In this document: one piece after another, positions 1 through 7,548 of the stretch
How positions within the stretch are numbered: position 1 is the stretch's first letter
Layout: each line of letters starts with the position of its first letter
NCBI RefSeq assembly: GCF_018139695.1
Contig: NZ_JAGSOG010000046.1
Location: 1 to 41,625, forward strand
Reading direction: 5' to 3'
From: Actinospica durhamensis
GTDB lineage: Bacteria; Actinomycetota; Actinomycetes; Streptomycetales; Catenulisporaceae
DNA length: 41,625 nucleotides
Notes under the pieces: model-generated
What the model was told of the DNA's origin: nothing
Database searches by the model: none
The model's input: the letters and a program-made list of their open reading frames with translations, nothing else
Made by a program: the position numbers and the translations under genes

Positions 1-73
1 GCGGCGCGGGTGGTGGGTGGGATGGCATAGTCGTACGGGATGCGATCGACACCGACATTCGTGGAGGCATCCC

Positions 74-811
74 TTGGGGCTCTTGAGGAACCGCGTCACT
101 ACTGCCAGCTGCGCTTTTGCCGTGGCGGGGCTCACGGTGAGCGGCTGCTCGGACTCGGGCACCACCGCGGCCGCCGTTCAGGCGACGGCTGCGGCTACAT
201 CGACGCTGAGTCCGTGCACATCCACTTACCTGGCGATGACTTTGGGACATCACTCGGGTACGACCACCGTGACGCAGGCCGTGGACCTGATGAACAACGG
301 CACGAGCGCGTGCGTGCTCGACGGGTATCCGGGAGTGAACCTGGTCGGGGTGGCGCACGGGGTGAGTCAGTACACGTGGACGCTGCAGTGGGGTACGGCG
401 CGGCACTCGCCGGTGACGCTCGAGCCGGGTGGTTCGGCGCACTTCTATGTGGTGTACCTGCCGGCGGGCGCCAAGGCGGTCGGGGGGAAGGCCACTGCTA
501 GCGCGGCGGCTCCGGCGGCCTCGGCCAGTGCGAAGGCAGGCAGCGGGGCGAGCACGAAGGCCAGTGCGTCGCCCAAGGCGAGTGCGAAGGCCACTACCAA
601 GGCGAGTTCGACCGCCAAGGCTTCCGTTGCGCCCAGCAAGAGTGCGGCTACGGCCAGTGCCGTCGTCGACATCGAGGTGCTGAACATCTCGATCACGCTG
701 CCGAACACGTACTCGCAGGACGAGGCGGCGTGGAACGCGCGGCTGGTGCTTCAGGACAAGGTCGCGCACGCGCAGACGTACGTGACGCCCTTTATCCCCG
801 GGACCGCCTGA
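74..811 (+). CDS. Putative DUF4232-type secreted lipoprotein
   Basis: About 245 residues if translation starts at TTG 74, preceded six bases upstream by GGAGG (63-67). An in-frame ATG at 17 exists but adds an arginine/histidine-rich stretch ahead of the signal peptide and has no ribosome site. The N-terminus has basic residues, a hydrophobic run and a lipobox ending V-S-G-C with the lipidated Cys near residue 25, so the protein is probably an outward-facing lipoprotein. The remainder (Cys-containing strands, GTSACVLDGYPGV, TLEPGGSAHF, and a late VLNISITLP strand) resembles the DUF4232 family of actinobacterial surface proteins, whose function is unknown. A roughly 57-residue Ala/Ser/Lys low-complexity run (about residues 139-196) sits before the last strand, inside the domain rather than at its edge. 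A strong terminator hairpin follows, so it is probably monocistronic. Confidence 0.72.
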   Translation: MGLLRNRVTTASCAFAVAGLTVSGCSDSGTTAAAVQATAAATSTLSPCTSTYLAMTLGHHSGTTTVTQAVDLMNNGTSACVLDGYPGVNLVGVAHGVSQYTWTLQWGTARHSPVTLEPGGSAHFYVVYLPAGAKAVGGKATASAAAPAASASAKAGSGASTKASASPKASAKATTKASSTAKASVAPSKSAATASAVVDIEVLNISITLPNTYSQDEAAWNARLVLQDKVAHAQTYVTPFIPGTA

Positions 812-833
812 CAAAAACGATCACGGCGCGTGG

Positions 834-876
834 CCTGGCGGCTCTTCGGGGTGAAGAAAGCTGAAGAGCCGCCAGG
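834..876 (+). terminator. Strong hairpin terminator after the DUF4232 gene
   Basis: Perfect 14-bp stem: CCTGGCGGCTCTTC (834-847) pairs with GAAGAGCCGCCAGG (863-876) around a 15-nt purine-rich loop. It lies 22 bp after the stop codon. There is no T-tract, which is usual for actinomycete terminators. Confidence 0.8.
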
Positions 877-893
877 AAGATCCTGAATGTTTC

Positions 894-951
894 CATGATC
901 CAACCGGATCTTCAGATCCATTGAAGGTCGATTTGCGGCACTTGGATCATG
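894..951 (+). promoter_or_regulatory. Inverted repeat covering the opgC-like start codon
   Basis: CATGATCCAA (894-903) is the exact reverse complement of TTGGATCATG (942-951), and the second arm includes the ATG start (949-951) of the next gene. Inside the loop a smaller hairpin, GGATCT/AGATCC (906-919), is possible. No Shine-Dalgarno sequence precedes the ATG. In RNA the outer arms could hide the start codon; in DNA the pair could be an operator. Regulation is inferred, not shown. Confidence 0.45.
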
Positions 952-2067
952 ACCACGACGTTACAGCCCCAGGCCGCCATAGGTACCGCGGCGCCCAAAA
1001 AGCGTACCCGTCTCGTCACGCTCGATCTCATGCGCGGCTACTACGTGGGGGTTTTGGCCGCCATCCACCTCGACTACGTGCCGAGTCTGCTCGGACTGGT
1101 CGACGGCCGGGGCGCGCTGCTCGTCTCGGAGGCCGAGGGCTTCTTCATGATCTCCGGACTGCTCGTCGGCATGCTGCGCCGGCGGGACCTCGAGCGCCAT
1201 GGCCTGGTGCGCATGACCCTCAATTCCTGGAAGCGCGCGGGACAGCTCTACATCGTCGCCGTGCCGTTGACGCTTCTGTTCACCTGGATCGCGCGCACGA
1301 TGCTGGCACACGGACACACCCAGGTGAAGGGAGGCCTCGACCACCATTCGAACCTGTGGGGCCTGCTGGCGAACTCGCTCACACTGAACTACACGTACGG
1401 GTGGGCCGACTTCCTGACCTACTACGTGCCGATGTTCTTCGTCGCGCCGGCGATCGTGTGGCTGCTCTCGCGCAAGCTGTGGCCGCTGGTGCTGGTTCTG
1501 GCGTACGCCGGGTACTGGGAGACGACCCATGTCGACACCGGCTGGTTCCGGCCGTTCCTGCAGTGGGGCGTGTACTTCTTCATCGGCGCGGCGGCCGGCT
1601 ACCACTGGGACGATCTGCGGCAGATGATGGGGCGGCTCGCACCGCAGTGGCGCAGCCTCGTGCGCAACGGGCTGATGGCGGCGACGGCGGTCATCTACGT
1701 CATCGGGATCGTGGCGCTGTTCCGGCCGCACTGGTTCACCGACAACAGCACGTACTACGACTTCTTCGAGAACAACCGGCTCGGCGTGCTGCGGCCGCTG
1801 CTCGCGCCGGTCAGCGTCTCTGGCACGTACTTCCTGATCCGCCGGATCGAGGCGCCGCTCGCGCGCACGGTCGGCAAGGTGATCATCCCGTTCGGGCGCA
1901 ACTCGCTGTACGTCTACGTGGCGCAGAGCTTCGTGGTGTTCCTGACGCCGTTCGCGTTCCCGAAGCAGAGCTTCTGGGTCAACACACTGTTCGACCTGGC
2001 GGTGATCGCGGCGATGTGGGTGGCGGTGCGGGTGCGCTTCCTGGCATTCCTCATCCCGAGTGCTTGA
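949..2067 (+). CDS. OpgC-family membrane acyl/succinyl-transferase-like protein
   Basis: 372 residues with about ten predicted hydrophobic segments. The N-terminal block (TLDLMRGYYVGVLAAIHLDY, then GRGALLVSEAEGFFMISGLLVGML) matches the conserved start of the OpgC_C family, membrane acyltransferases related to acyltransferase 3. OpgC of Gram-negative bacteria succinylates periplasmic glucans. Actinomycetes lack those glucans, so here it more likely acylates an exported polysaccharide or lipid, and the substrate cannot be read from the sequence. The ATG is chosen because the family homology begins about 24 residues later; there is no clear ribosome-binding site and the start codon lies in an inverted repeat. 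It converges on ureD with almost no gap. Confidence 0.8.
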   Translation: MTTTLQPQAAIGTAAPKKRTRLVTLDLMRGYYVGVLAAIHLDYVPSLLGLVDGRGALLVSEAEGFFMISGLLVGMLRRRDLERHGLVRMTLNSWKRAGQLYIVAVPLTLLFTWIARTMLAHGHTQVKGGLDHHSNLWGLLANSLTLNYTYGWADFLTYYVPMFFVAPAIVWLLSRKLWPLVLVLAYAGYWETTHVDTGWFRPFLQWGVYFFIGAAAGYHWDDLRQMMGRLAPQWRSLVRNGLMAATAVIYVIGIVALFRPHWFTDNSTYYDFFENNRLGVLRPLLAPVSVSGTYFLIRRIEAPLARTVGKVIIPFGRNSLYVYVAQSFVVFLTPFAFPKQSFWVNTLFDLAVIAAMWVAVRVRFLAFLIPSA

Positions 2068-2130
2068 GCACGCTCACTGCACGAGCACGCTCACCGCACG
2101 AGCACTCTCACCGCATGAACTCGCTCACGG
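2066..2130 (+). repeat. 17-bp tandem repeat anchored on the opgC-like stop codon
   Basis: Three full and one partial copy of GAGCACGCTCACYGCAC (2066-2082, 2083-2099, 2100-2116, then a degenerate 2117-2130). The first copy begins inside the TGA stop (2065-2067) and the last runs into the convergent ureD stop at 2125. One of several stop-anchored repeats in this window. Confidence 0.8.
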
Positions 2131-2796
2131 GATGAACGCGTGGGCGAGTTCGGGTAGGCCGGCGCCGGTCAGGGCGAGGCGGACGGCGGGGCGGGATTGG
2201 TCGGCAGCGAGTTCGGCGGTGAGGGTGAGCCGCCGGTAGCCGGCCGACCCGGCCGGGCCGAGGGAGCCGGGGTAGCGCGGGCCGAGGGCGAATTCGTGGT
2301 CGAACACGACGCGGCCGGCCAGCCGGATGCGCAGGCGAGAGCAGAGCGATCCGCTCTCCTCCTCCTCGCGGCCGAGCACGACGTCCTGGCGCCAGAACAG
2401 TTCGGCGCCCTCGGCCAGTTCGAGGGCGGCGTGGGCGGAGTGGTTGGCACCGCGGACGGCGATCAGCGGTTCGGGGCGCCAGTCGAGGCTGCCGCCCGCG
2501 GCGACCTGCACGTCGCAGGCGAGGGTGGACTGGGCTCCGCCGGGGCCCGGCAGGGCCAGGCTGGCGGCGACGCTGCGTACCTGGACCCGGGCGCCGGGGC
2601 CGATGTCGACGCGGTAGGCGAGGTCGTCGCCGCCGATCGGGCCGGAGGCGCCGCCGAGCAGGTGCACCCGCGCGGTGTCGAGGCCGTCGGGGTGGGGGGC
2701 GCGGCGCAGCAGCAGCGGGGTCTCCCCGGCCAGGGTGACCAGCCGGGTGGTGCCGTCCGGCTGCGCGCGGGCGACGATGCGGGCGCGGGCCTTCAT
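2125..2796 (-). CDS. ureD: Urease accessory protein UreD
   Basis: 223 residues from ATG 2796, which overlaps the ureG stop as ATGA. It shows UreD/UreH features: R[18 protein letters not shown], an [14 protein letters not shown] segment (family consensus GG-x-GGD), VQVRSVAAS, then a [15 protein letters not shown] block and a [10 protein letters not shown] strand. UreD scaffolds the urease apoprotein and, with UreF and UreG, guides nickel insertion. It is somewhat shorter than many UreD proteins. It is the last gene of the minus-strand order ureF-ureG-ureD. No ureA, ureB or ureC lies beside it; neighbouring genes are unrelated on both sides. Confidence 0.88.
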   Translation of the reverse strand: MKARARIVARAQPDGTTRLVTLAGETPLLLRRAPHPDGLDTARVHLLGGASGPIGGDDLAYRVDIGPGARVQVRSVAASLALPGPGGAQSTLACDVQVAAGGSLDWRPEPLIAVRGANHSAHAALELAEGAELFWRQDVVLGREEEESGSLCSRLRIRLAGRVVFDHEFALGPRYPGSLGPAGSAGYRRLTLTAELAADQSRPAVRLALTGAGLPELAHAFIP

Positions 2797-3551
2797 CCGC
2801 GCCCCAGCAGGGTCCGGCGCTCTTCGATCAGGCCTCTGATCCAGTCGGCGACGGCGGGGGCGTCGGGGTGCTCGGTCAGCGAGGTGAACAGCGTCGGGCG
2901 CGACTCGCGGCGCGCGCCCGCGTCGCGGCGCAGGTCCTCGAGGTCGACGCCGGCCAGCGGGGCGAGGTCGGTCTTGTTGACCACGAGCAGGTCGGCGCGG
3001 TCCACGCCGGGGCCGCCCTTGCGGGCCGCGCGGGCTCCGGCCGCGGCGTCGAACACGAAGATCTGCCGGTCGACCAGGCCCCGGCTGAACAGGGCGGTCA
3101 GGTCGCCGCCGCCGGACTCGACCACGAGCAGGTCGAGCGGGTCCAAGCTCTCCTCCAGCGCCTCCACGGCGTCCAGGTTGGCCGCGATGTCCTCGCGGAT
3201 CGCGGTCTGCGGGCTGCATCCGGTCTGCACGGCGCGCACGTGGGCCGGGTCCAGGAAGCCCTCGCCGAGCAGGAAGTCGGCGTCCTCGCGGGTCTGCGGC
3301 TCGTTGGTGACGACCGCGAGGGAGTACTCGGCCCGCAGCACCCGGCAGATCGCGGCGACCAGGCTGGTCTTCCCGGCGCCGACCGGTCCGCCGACGCCGA
3401 TCCGGACGCAGATCCGGTTGGGCGGCGGTCCGGCGGAGGGCTCGGGCTGGGCGAGCGGCTTGAGCGGGGTGACCGAGGCGATCGGGGACGCGGTGGCCGA
3501 GGCTTTGGCCCGCACGGTCTTTCCGGGCGTCGAAGGGGTCTTAGGAGGCAA
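2793..3551 (-). CDS. ureG: Urease accessory GTPase UreG, CPH metal motif altered
   Basis: 252 residues. Start TTG 3551 is chosen because GGGAGG lies about nine bases upstream; it overlaps the end of ureF by 11 nt. The SIMIBI GTPase core is clear: P-loop GPVGAGKT (residues 55-62), [19 protein letters not shown], and guanine-specificity NKTD. UreG normally carries an invariant Cys-Pro-His motif that binds the nickel or zinc exchanged during urease activation. Here the aligned stretch reads [12 protein letters not shown] (Cys112-Ser-Pro-Gln115), so Cys and His of CPH are replaced, though a Cys sits one position earlier. The usual TND-x-Y-T segment is also changed, to TNEPQT. The first 45 residues are Ala/Pro-rich rather than His-rich. 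It may be a divergent or partly disabled chaperone, or serve another metalloprotein. Confidence 0.88.
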   Translation of the reverse strand: MPPKTPSTPGKTVRAKASATASPIASVTPLKPLAQPEPSAGPPPNRICVRIGVGGPVGAGKTSLVAAICRVLRAEYSLAVVTNEPQTREDADFLLGEGFLDPAHVRAVQTGCSPQTAIREDIAANLDAVEALEESLDPLDLLVVESGGGDLTALFSRGLVDRQIFVFDAAAGARAARKGGPGVDRADLLVVNKTDLAPLAGVDLEDLRRDAGARRESRPTLFTSLTEHPDAPAVADWIRGLIEERRTLLGRG

Positions 3552-4227
3552 AGAGACGCACCTCCCACCCGGCGTGGTCCTCGGCGGTGAGGTCGAGCAG
3601 CGGGGAGCCGAGGGCGGGCAGCATGCCGGGGTCGGAGCGCAGGCGCGCCATCCGGGCGAGGCTGACCGCCCTCGCGGCGATCCGGTCCGCGGTCGGGGCG
3701 AGCCGGGCCAGGACGGCGCTGACCTCGTTGGGGTCGAGGCCGAGGAGTTTGGTCGCGGCGTTCGCCGGGGCGGCCAGGGTGGCGTGGACCGCGCAGGTCG
3801 CGGCGTCGTCCACGGTCAGCTCCGCGGCGGCGCAGGCCGCGCCGAGCACGACCGGGTGGTGCGCGCCCGCGGGGTCGAGGCCGCGCACGAGTTCGAGCCG
3901 GGGGCTCGGCCAGGTGGCGGCGACGGCGCGCTGCAGGTGGCGGCCGAGCCGGCGGGAGTGGCCGCGCAGGGTCGGGGAGAGCAGGCGCACGTCGTATTCG
4001 TGGTCGAGTTCGGCCAGCGCCTCGCGGTCCGTGCACAGCCAGGAGGCCGCGGCGAAAGAAGCGCAGACCAAGGCTCCGGTGTGCACGCGGCCGAGCAGGA
4101 ATTCGTACACCGTGGCGGCGTCGTGCACCCGGCCGGCCGCGGCGGCCGATTCGAGGCCGCCGGAGTATGCGTGTGCGCCCGCGGGAAACCGGGAGTCGGC
4201 CAGCAGGAGCAGCGCGGATCGGGTCAT
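3541..4227 (-). CDS. ureF: Urease accessory protein UreF
   Basis: 228 residues. The N-terminus ([29 protein letters not shown]) matches the UreF hallmark D-S-x-F-P-x-G-x-x-x-x-S-x-G-L-E, followed by an all-helical protein with conserved C-terminal AHLA-like helices and an ILD-like SPLLDL end. UreF bridges UreD/UreH and UreG and is thought to act as a GTPase modulator in the nickel-insertion complex. ATG 4227 has no obvious ribosome site. It is the first gene of the three-gene accessory operon; the region upstream holds a hairpin and a tandem repeat, not urease structural genes. Structural genes may be elsewhere in the genome or lost. Confidence 0.87.
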   Translation of the reverse strand: MTRSALLLLADSRFPAGAHAYSGGLESAAAAGRVHDAATVYEFLLGRVHTGALVCASFAAASWLCTDREALAELDHEYDVRLLSPTLRGHSRRLGRHLQRAVAATWPSPRLELVRGLDPAGAHHPVVLGAACAAAELTVDDAATCAVHATLAAPANAATKLLGLDPNEVSAVLARLAPTADRIAARAVSLARMARLRSDPGMLPALGSPLLDLTAEDHAGWEVRLFAS

Positions 4228-4270
4228 CAGGTCAACAGTGTCGTCAGGCCGGCCGAACAGGACGGAGCGC

Positions 4271-4295
4271 GGGATGCGGCAAAGTGCCGCATCCC
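4271..4295. terminator. Hairpin between the YcxB-like gene and ureF
   Basis: Perfect 11-bp stem: GGGATGCGGCA (4271-4281) with TGCCGCATCCC (4285-4295), loop AAG. It lies downstream of the minus-strand YcxB-like gene and 44 bp upstream of ureF, so it probably separates the two transcripts. Confidence 0.6.
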
Positions 4296-4359
4296 TTCAT
4301 ATCAGGCTTCGGGTGTCCGCGCACTGCTTATGGGACAACGATTTCCCACCGTTTCAGAA

Positions 4360-4431
4360 CCCGGAGCCGGACCCGGAGCCGGACTCGGAGTCGAGCCCGG
4401 AGTCGAACCTGGACCCGGCCCGGAGCCGGGC
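4360..4431 (-). repeat. 12-bp degenerate tandem repeat downstream of the YcxB-like stop
   Basis: About six 12-bp units of CCCGGAGCCGGA type on the plus strand; the first two (4360-4371, 4372-4383) are identical and the rest diverge. It begins 19 nt after the stop codon of the minus-strand gene. It reads as Pro-Glu-Pro-Asp in one frame, but no credible gene holds it. Confidence 0.7.
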
Positions 4432-4449
4432 CCGTGCGGACCGGTCCGG

Positions 4450-4962
4450 CTACCGGCGCCTGACCTTGTAGCTCTTGCCGGCCCACTCCCGCAGCGATCC
4501 GGCGAACTCCTCGGCAACGGCCTCGGCGACTGCGGACTTCGGGATCACGTAGCCGGTCTCCTTGCGGCTGGTCACCAGCAGCCAGGAGCCCGGCTGCTCG
4601 AAAACCGCGCGCACGTTCGGCCAGCTGAAGCCCTTACTGGTGTGGGCGCCGCCGTAGCGCACGCCCTCGTCGGCGAACTTCACCCGGGCGGTGCCGGACA
4701 GCCGGCGTACCTCGGCCCTGCCCTTGCGCGGCAGGAAGACGAGCGCGTAAAAGAGCGTGCCGAGCGCGTAGGCGAGCAGCAGCAGGGCCGGCAGGTACAT
4801 GCGGGGCCGGCTGTCCCACTGGTAGAAGGCGAAGCAGACGAACGCGGCGATCAGCATCGCGAGTGCGATCCACAGGCTGTTGGCGCGCTCGCGGCGCAGT
4901 CCGAGCTCGCGGACAATCTCCTCGTCGGCCAGTTCGAATTCGAGGGTGACGGGCGTGGCCAT
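4450..4962 (-). CDS. YcxB-like membrane protein
   Basis: 170 residues. Layout: a short N-terminal strand region (TLEFELADEEIVRELG), a helical hairpin of two transmembrane segments (about residues 28-65, LWIALAMLIAAFVCFAF and MYLPALLLLAYALGTLFYAL), a basic cytoplasmic turn (LPRKGRAEVRRL), then a PH-like beta domain with VKFADEGVRYGG, SWPNVRAVFEQPGSWLLV and GYVIPKSA, ending in a helix. This is the architecture of YcxB-like proteins, whose function is unknown. The last residues (AGKSYKVRRR) are basic and are echoed by a short remnant just upstream (4969-5013). ATG 4962 is preceded by AGGAAG about 13 nt upstream. Confidence 0.72.
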   Translation of the reverse strand: MATPVTLEFELADEEIVRELGLRRERANSLWIALAMLIAAFVCFAFYQWDSRPRMYLPALLLLAYALGTLFYALVFLPRKGRAEVRRLSGTARVKFADEGVRYGGAHTSKGFSWPNVRAVFEQPGSWLLVTSRKETGYVIPKSAVAEAVAEEFAGSLREWAGKSYKVRRR

Positions 4963-4968
4963 GCGCGA

Positions 4969-5013
4969 TCAACGCTTCCTGAACTTGTAGGAGGAACCGG
5001 ACCAGTTCAGCCG
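4969..5013 (-). pseudogene. Possible C-terminal remnant of a second YcxB-like gene
   Basis: The minus strand encodes LNWSGSSYKFRKR followed by a stop, directly upstream of the YcxB-like start. This parallels that gene's own end, REWAGKSYKVRRR. The reading frame further upstream has no recognisable YcxB body. The simplest reading is a tandem duplicate whose front was deleted; chance similarity of a 14-residue basic tail is possible. It may still provide the ribosome site for the downstream gene. Confidence 0.35.
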
Positions 5014-5135
5014 GAGCACGCCGACCCTACGTCTGCGTACGATCACAGATCCTAGGGCAGAAGCCGAAATTCGGGTGACGTGGCGCCACGGCCGTGCGAG
5101 GGTGGGCGCAGGGCGGTCGGCGAGCGGGGAAAGAC

Positions 5136-5279
5136 GGCGAGCCCGGGGGTGGTTAGGCACCCACTACCGTCCACCACCCGGGCTCCTTCGTGCCGGACGG
5201 TCGGGGCAGCTCCGCTACCGACCTGCACGATTCTGCCGTCGGAGACCACCACGTAACCGACGGCATACTCGATAACCGC
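5136..5279 (-). pseudogene. N-terminal fragment of an 8-oxoguanine-deaminase-type amidohydrolase
   Basis: About 48 codons on the minus strand read AVIEYAVGYVVVSDGRIVQV, then GSGAAP, then VVDGSGCLTTPGLA. This is the N-terminal beta-sandwich and first TIM-barrel approach of ATZ/TRZ or 8-oxoguanine-deaminase-like amidohydrolases, where the family continues TPGLVNxHHH. Here the homology stops at GLA, with no metal-binding His motif afterwards and no barrel. The frame stays open in both directions but becomes unrelated arginine/proline-rich sequence, as expected for a deletion remnant in high-GC DNA. Nothing else is recognised between 5014 and 5630. Confidence 0.5.
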
Positions 5280-5630
5280 GCGGCGCGCGGTTCTCGACGA
5301 CGTGGCTGCGCGCTCCCGCTGCCCCCACACACCGCACAAGGCGGCACAGGTTCCCGGCCAGCGCATAGCGAAGCTCAGCGTCCTCGAGGTCTCGATTGTA
5401 CGGCCTCGCGGCTGTTTTGAAAGGTCTTTGCGCAAGTTCCCATGCCCTTTCGGCGGTTTTTCCGCGCCGAACGGGCCCGCAGGGCGCCGCGCGGGCGCGG
5501 GCGGGCGTCCGCCTGAGGTAGCACCTCGGGGCGATCCGGACCATCCCGCAGTCGGACGACGCCGCCGCCACCCGGCCCTTAGGGTGGCGGGGACCACAGA
5601 GCGAAGATCGACGTCGGGAGTGAACCCACC
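5280..5630. other. Gene-free region ahead of the ABC exporter cluster
   Basis: No credible gene is seen. The stretch has somewhat relaxed GC around 5380-5460 and ends in a usable ribosome site GGGAG (5616-5620) ten bases before the ATG at 5631. A promoter for the exporter cluster must lie here, but no convincing -35/-10 pair was found. Confidence 0.4.
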
Positions 5631-6554
5631 ATGATCGAGGCGGTTGGCCTCACCAAGAGATACGGGGACCGGCTGGCGGTGGACCAGCTGAGCTTCTCCG
5701 TCAAGGCCGGGCAGGTCACCGGCTTCCTGGGCCCGAACGGCGCCGGCAAGTCGACCACGATGCGGATGATCCTGGGCCTGGACGCGCCGACGTCCGGCCG
5801 GGTCACCGTCGGCGGCAAGCCCTTCGCGCAGGCGGCCTACCCGATGCGCGAGGTGGGCGCGCTGCTCGACGCCAAGGCCGTGCACGGCGGGCGCAGCGCG
5901 TACAACCACCTGCTGTGCCTGGCCCAGACCAACAACCTGCCCACCCGCCGGGTGGACGAGGTGCTCGAGCTGGTGGGCTTGGCCGCGGTGGCCAAGAAGC
6001 GGTCCAAGGGCTTCTCCCTGGGCATGGGCCAGCGCCTGGGCATCGCGGCCGCGCTGCTCGGCGACCCGCAGGTGCTGATGTTCGACGAGCCGGTCAACGG
6101 GCTCGACCCGGAGGGCATCCTCTGGATCAGGAATCTGATGAAGGCGCTCGCGGCCGAAGGGCGGACCGTGTTCGTCTCCTCGCACCTGATGAGCGAGATG
6201 GAGAACACCGCCGACCACCTGGTCGTGATCGGCCGCGGGCGGCTGGTGGCGGACTGCTCGGTGCAGGAGTTCATCGACAACAACTCCGAGCTGTCCATCC
6301 GGGTCAAGACGCCGGAGCTGACGAAGCTGAACACGGTGCTGACCGACAAGGGCGCCATCGTGCGCGCGGACGGCGACGAGGCGCTGCTGGTGACCCGGCT
6401 CGGCATGACCGAGATCGGCGACCTGGCCTTCGACAACGGGATCCGGGTGCACGAGCTGAGCCCGATCCAGGCCTCGCTGGAGCAGGCGTTCATGGAGCTG
6501 ACGAAGGACTCCGTCGAGTACCACGCGGCGGTTCCGGCCGGGAAGGGTGCCTGA
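5631..6554 (+). CDS. ABC-2 exporter ATP-binding protein (pair 1)
   Basis: 307 residues. Walker A GPNGAGKST lies at residues 34-42, the signature is SLGMGQRLGIA, Walker B is VLMFDEPVNGLDPEG, and the switch is SSHLMSEM. After the nucleotide-binding domain comes an accessory C-terminal region of about 90 residues with the family ending LEQAFMELT. This is the DrrA/CcmA-type ATPase that drives an ABC-2 permease; such pairs export drugs, lipids or peptides, or give self-resistance. The substrate cannot be read from the sequence. The partner permease starts three bases after its stop. It is a close paralogue of the ATPases at 7549-8598 and 9587-10654. Confidence 0.9.
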   Translation: MIEAVGLTKRYGDRLAVDQLSFSVKAGQVTGFLGPNGAGKSTTMRMILGLDAPTSGRVTVGGKPFAQAAYPMREVGALLDAKAVHGGRSAYNHLLCLAQTNNLPTRRVDEVLELVGLAAVAKKRSKGFSLGMGQRLGIAAALLGDPQVLMFDEPVNGLDPEGILWIRNLMKALAAEGRTVFVSSHLMSEMENTADHLVVIGRGRLVADCSVQEFIDNNSELSIRVKTPELTKLNTVLTDKGAIVRADGDEALLVTRLGMTEIGDLAFDNGIRVHELSPIQASLEQAFMELTKDSVEYHAAVPAGKGA

Positions 6555-6556
6555 GC

Positions 6557-7405
6557 ATGAGCACGATCACTGACACCCGCTCGACGCTGACCGGCCTCAC
6601 GCCGCTGCCTCCGGCTTCCGGCCGGGCCGGCTTCGGCGGCGCGCTGCGCTCGGAGTGGACCAAGATCCGCTCGGTGAAGTCGACCGTGTGGACGCTGGCC
6701 GCGGCGATCATCATCTCCGTGGGCATCAGCACCCTGGGCAACTGGGGCCAGGCCAGCCACACCTCGCTCAGCGCCGCCGACCTCGCGCGCCGCGACCTGG
6801 TGCAGCGCAGCATGTTCGGCATCATGCTGGGCCAGCTGGTCATGGTGGTCTTCGGCGCGCTCGCGATCACCAGCGAGTACGCCACCGGCATGGTCCGCAC
6901 CAGCCTGACCGCACAGCCGCGCCGGCTGCACGTGTACTTCGCCAAGCTCGTGATCGTCACGGTGATCGCGTTCGTGGTCGGGGAGATCATCTCCTTCGCC
7001 TCGTTCCTGATCGGCACGCACTTCTGGGCGACCAAGGGCGTGGACCTCTCGCTCAGCTCGCACGGCGCGCTGCAGGCGGTCATCGGCGGCGGCCTTTACC
7101 TGGACGGCGCGGCGCTGCTGGCCTTCGGCGTCGGCGCGGCGCTGCGGCACACCGCGGGCACGATCACGGTGGGCGTGTTCCTGCTGTTCGTCGTGTCGAT
7201 CATCGTCAACTTCATGCCGGACAGCTGGCAGGCCGACATCGACAAGTACCTGCCGGCCAACGCGGGCGGCCAGGTCTGGGCGACCCAGCACACCGCCGAC
7301 GTGGGCACCGCGTTCGGGGCCTGGGCCGGCTTCGCGGTGTACATCTGCTACGCCGTGATCGCGCTGCTGGCCGGGCTGTTGGTGTTCAAGCGCAAGGACG
7401 CCTGA
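6557..7405 (+). CDS. ABC-2 permease (pair 1)
   Basis: 282 residues. A short polar N-terminus leads to LRSEWTKIRSVKSTVWTL, the entry to the first membrane helix that all three permeases here share. About six hydrophobic segments follow, with the conserved SEYATGMVRTSL cytoplasmic motif between helices 2 and 3 and a final short basic tail KRKDA. This is the ABC-2 (DrrB/YhgE-like) topology. It follows its ATPase with a two-base gap and is surely co-transcribed. A 14-bp-arm palindrome 31 bp after the stop ends this unit. Confidence 0.86.
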   Translation: MSTITDTRSTLTGLTPLPPASGRAGFGGALRSEWTKIRSVKSTVWTLAAAIIISVGISTLGNWGQASHTSLSAADLARRDLVQRSMFGIMLGQLVMVVFGALAITSEYATGMVRTSLTAQPRRLHVYFAKLVIVTVIAFVVGEIISFASFLIGTHFWATKGVDLSLSSHGALQAVIGGGLYLDGAALLAFGVGAALRHTAGTITVGVFLLFVVSIIVNFMPDSWQADIDKYLPANAGGQVWATQHTADVGTAFGAWAGFAVYICYAVIALLAGLLVFKRKDA

Positions 7406-7436
7406 TCAAGATCCAGCTGACACGAGCTTAGCCGTG

Positions 7437-7466
7437 CAGGAGCGGACCCGTACGGGTCCGCTCCTG
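7437..7466 (+). terminator. Perfect 30-bp palindrome terminator after exporter pair 1
   Basis: Arms CAGGAGCGGACCCG (7437-7450) and CGGGTCCGCTCCTG (7453-7466) flank a central TA, so all 30 bases are palindromic. GTTTTC follows four bases later, giving an intrinsic-terminator shape. It separates exporter pairs 1 and 2. Confidence 0.85.
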
Positions 7467-7548
7467 TCTCGTTTTCCTCACGAGTCTCCCTGGGTGCGGG
7501 CCGCCGGAATCGGGACCCGGTACCGTGGAAGGCGAGAGGGGGAAGACA

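Noticed and set aside
3587-4471. Plus-strand frame containing PEPDPEPD-like repeats
   Set aside because: The repeats are 12-bp noncoding tandem units; the rest of the frame is antisense to ureF.
2197-5055. 952-codon plus-strand open frame across the ureDGF region
   Set aside because: The minus strand encodes recognisable UreD, UreG, UreF and a YcxB-like protein; the plus frame is low-complexity shadow.
5052-6524. 490-codon minus-strand frame antisense to the first ABC ATPase
   Set aside because: Only the short amidohydrolase-like segment near its end has protein-like character; the remainder is antisense shadow of an intact ATPase.
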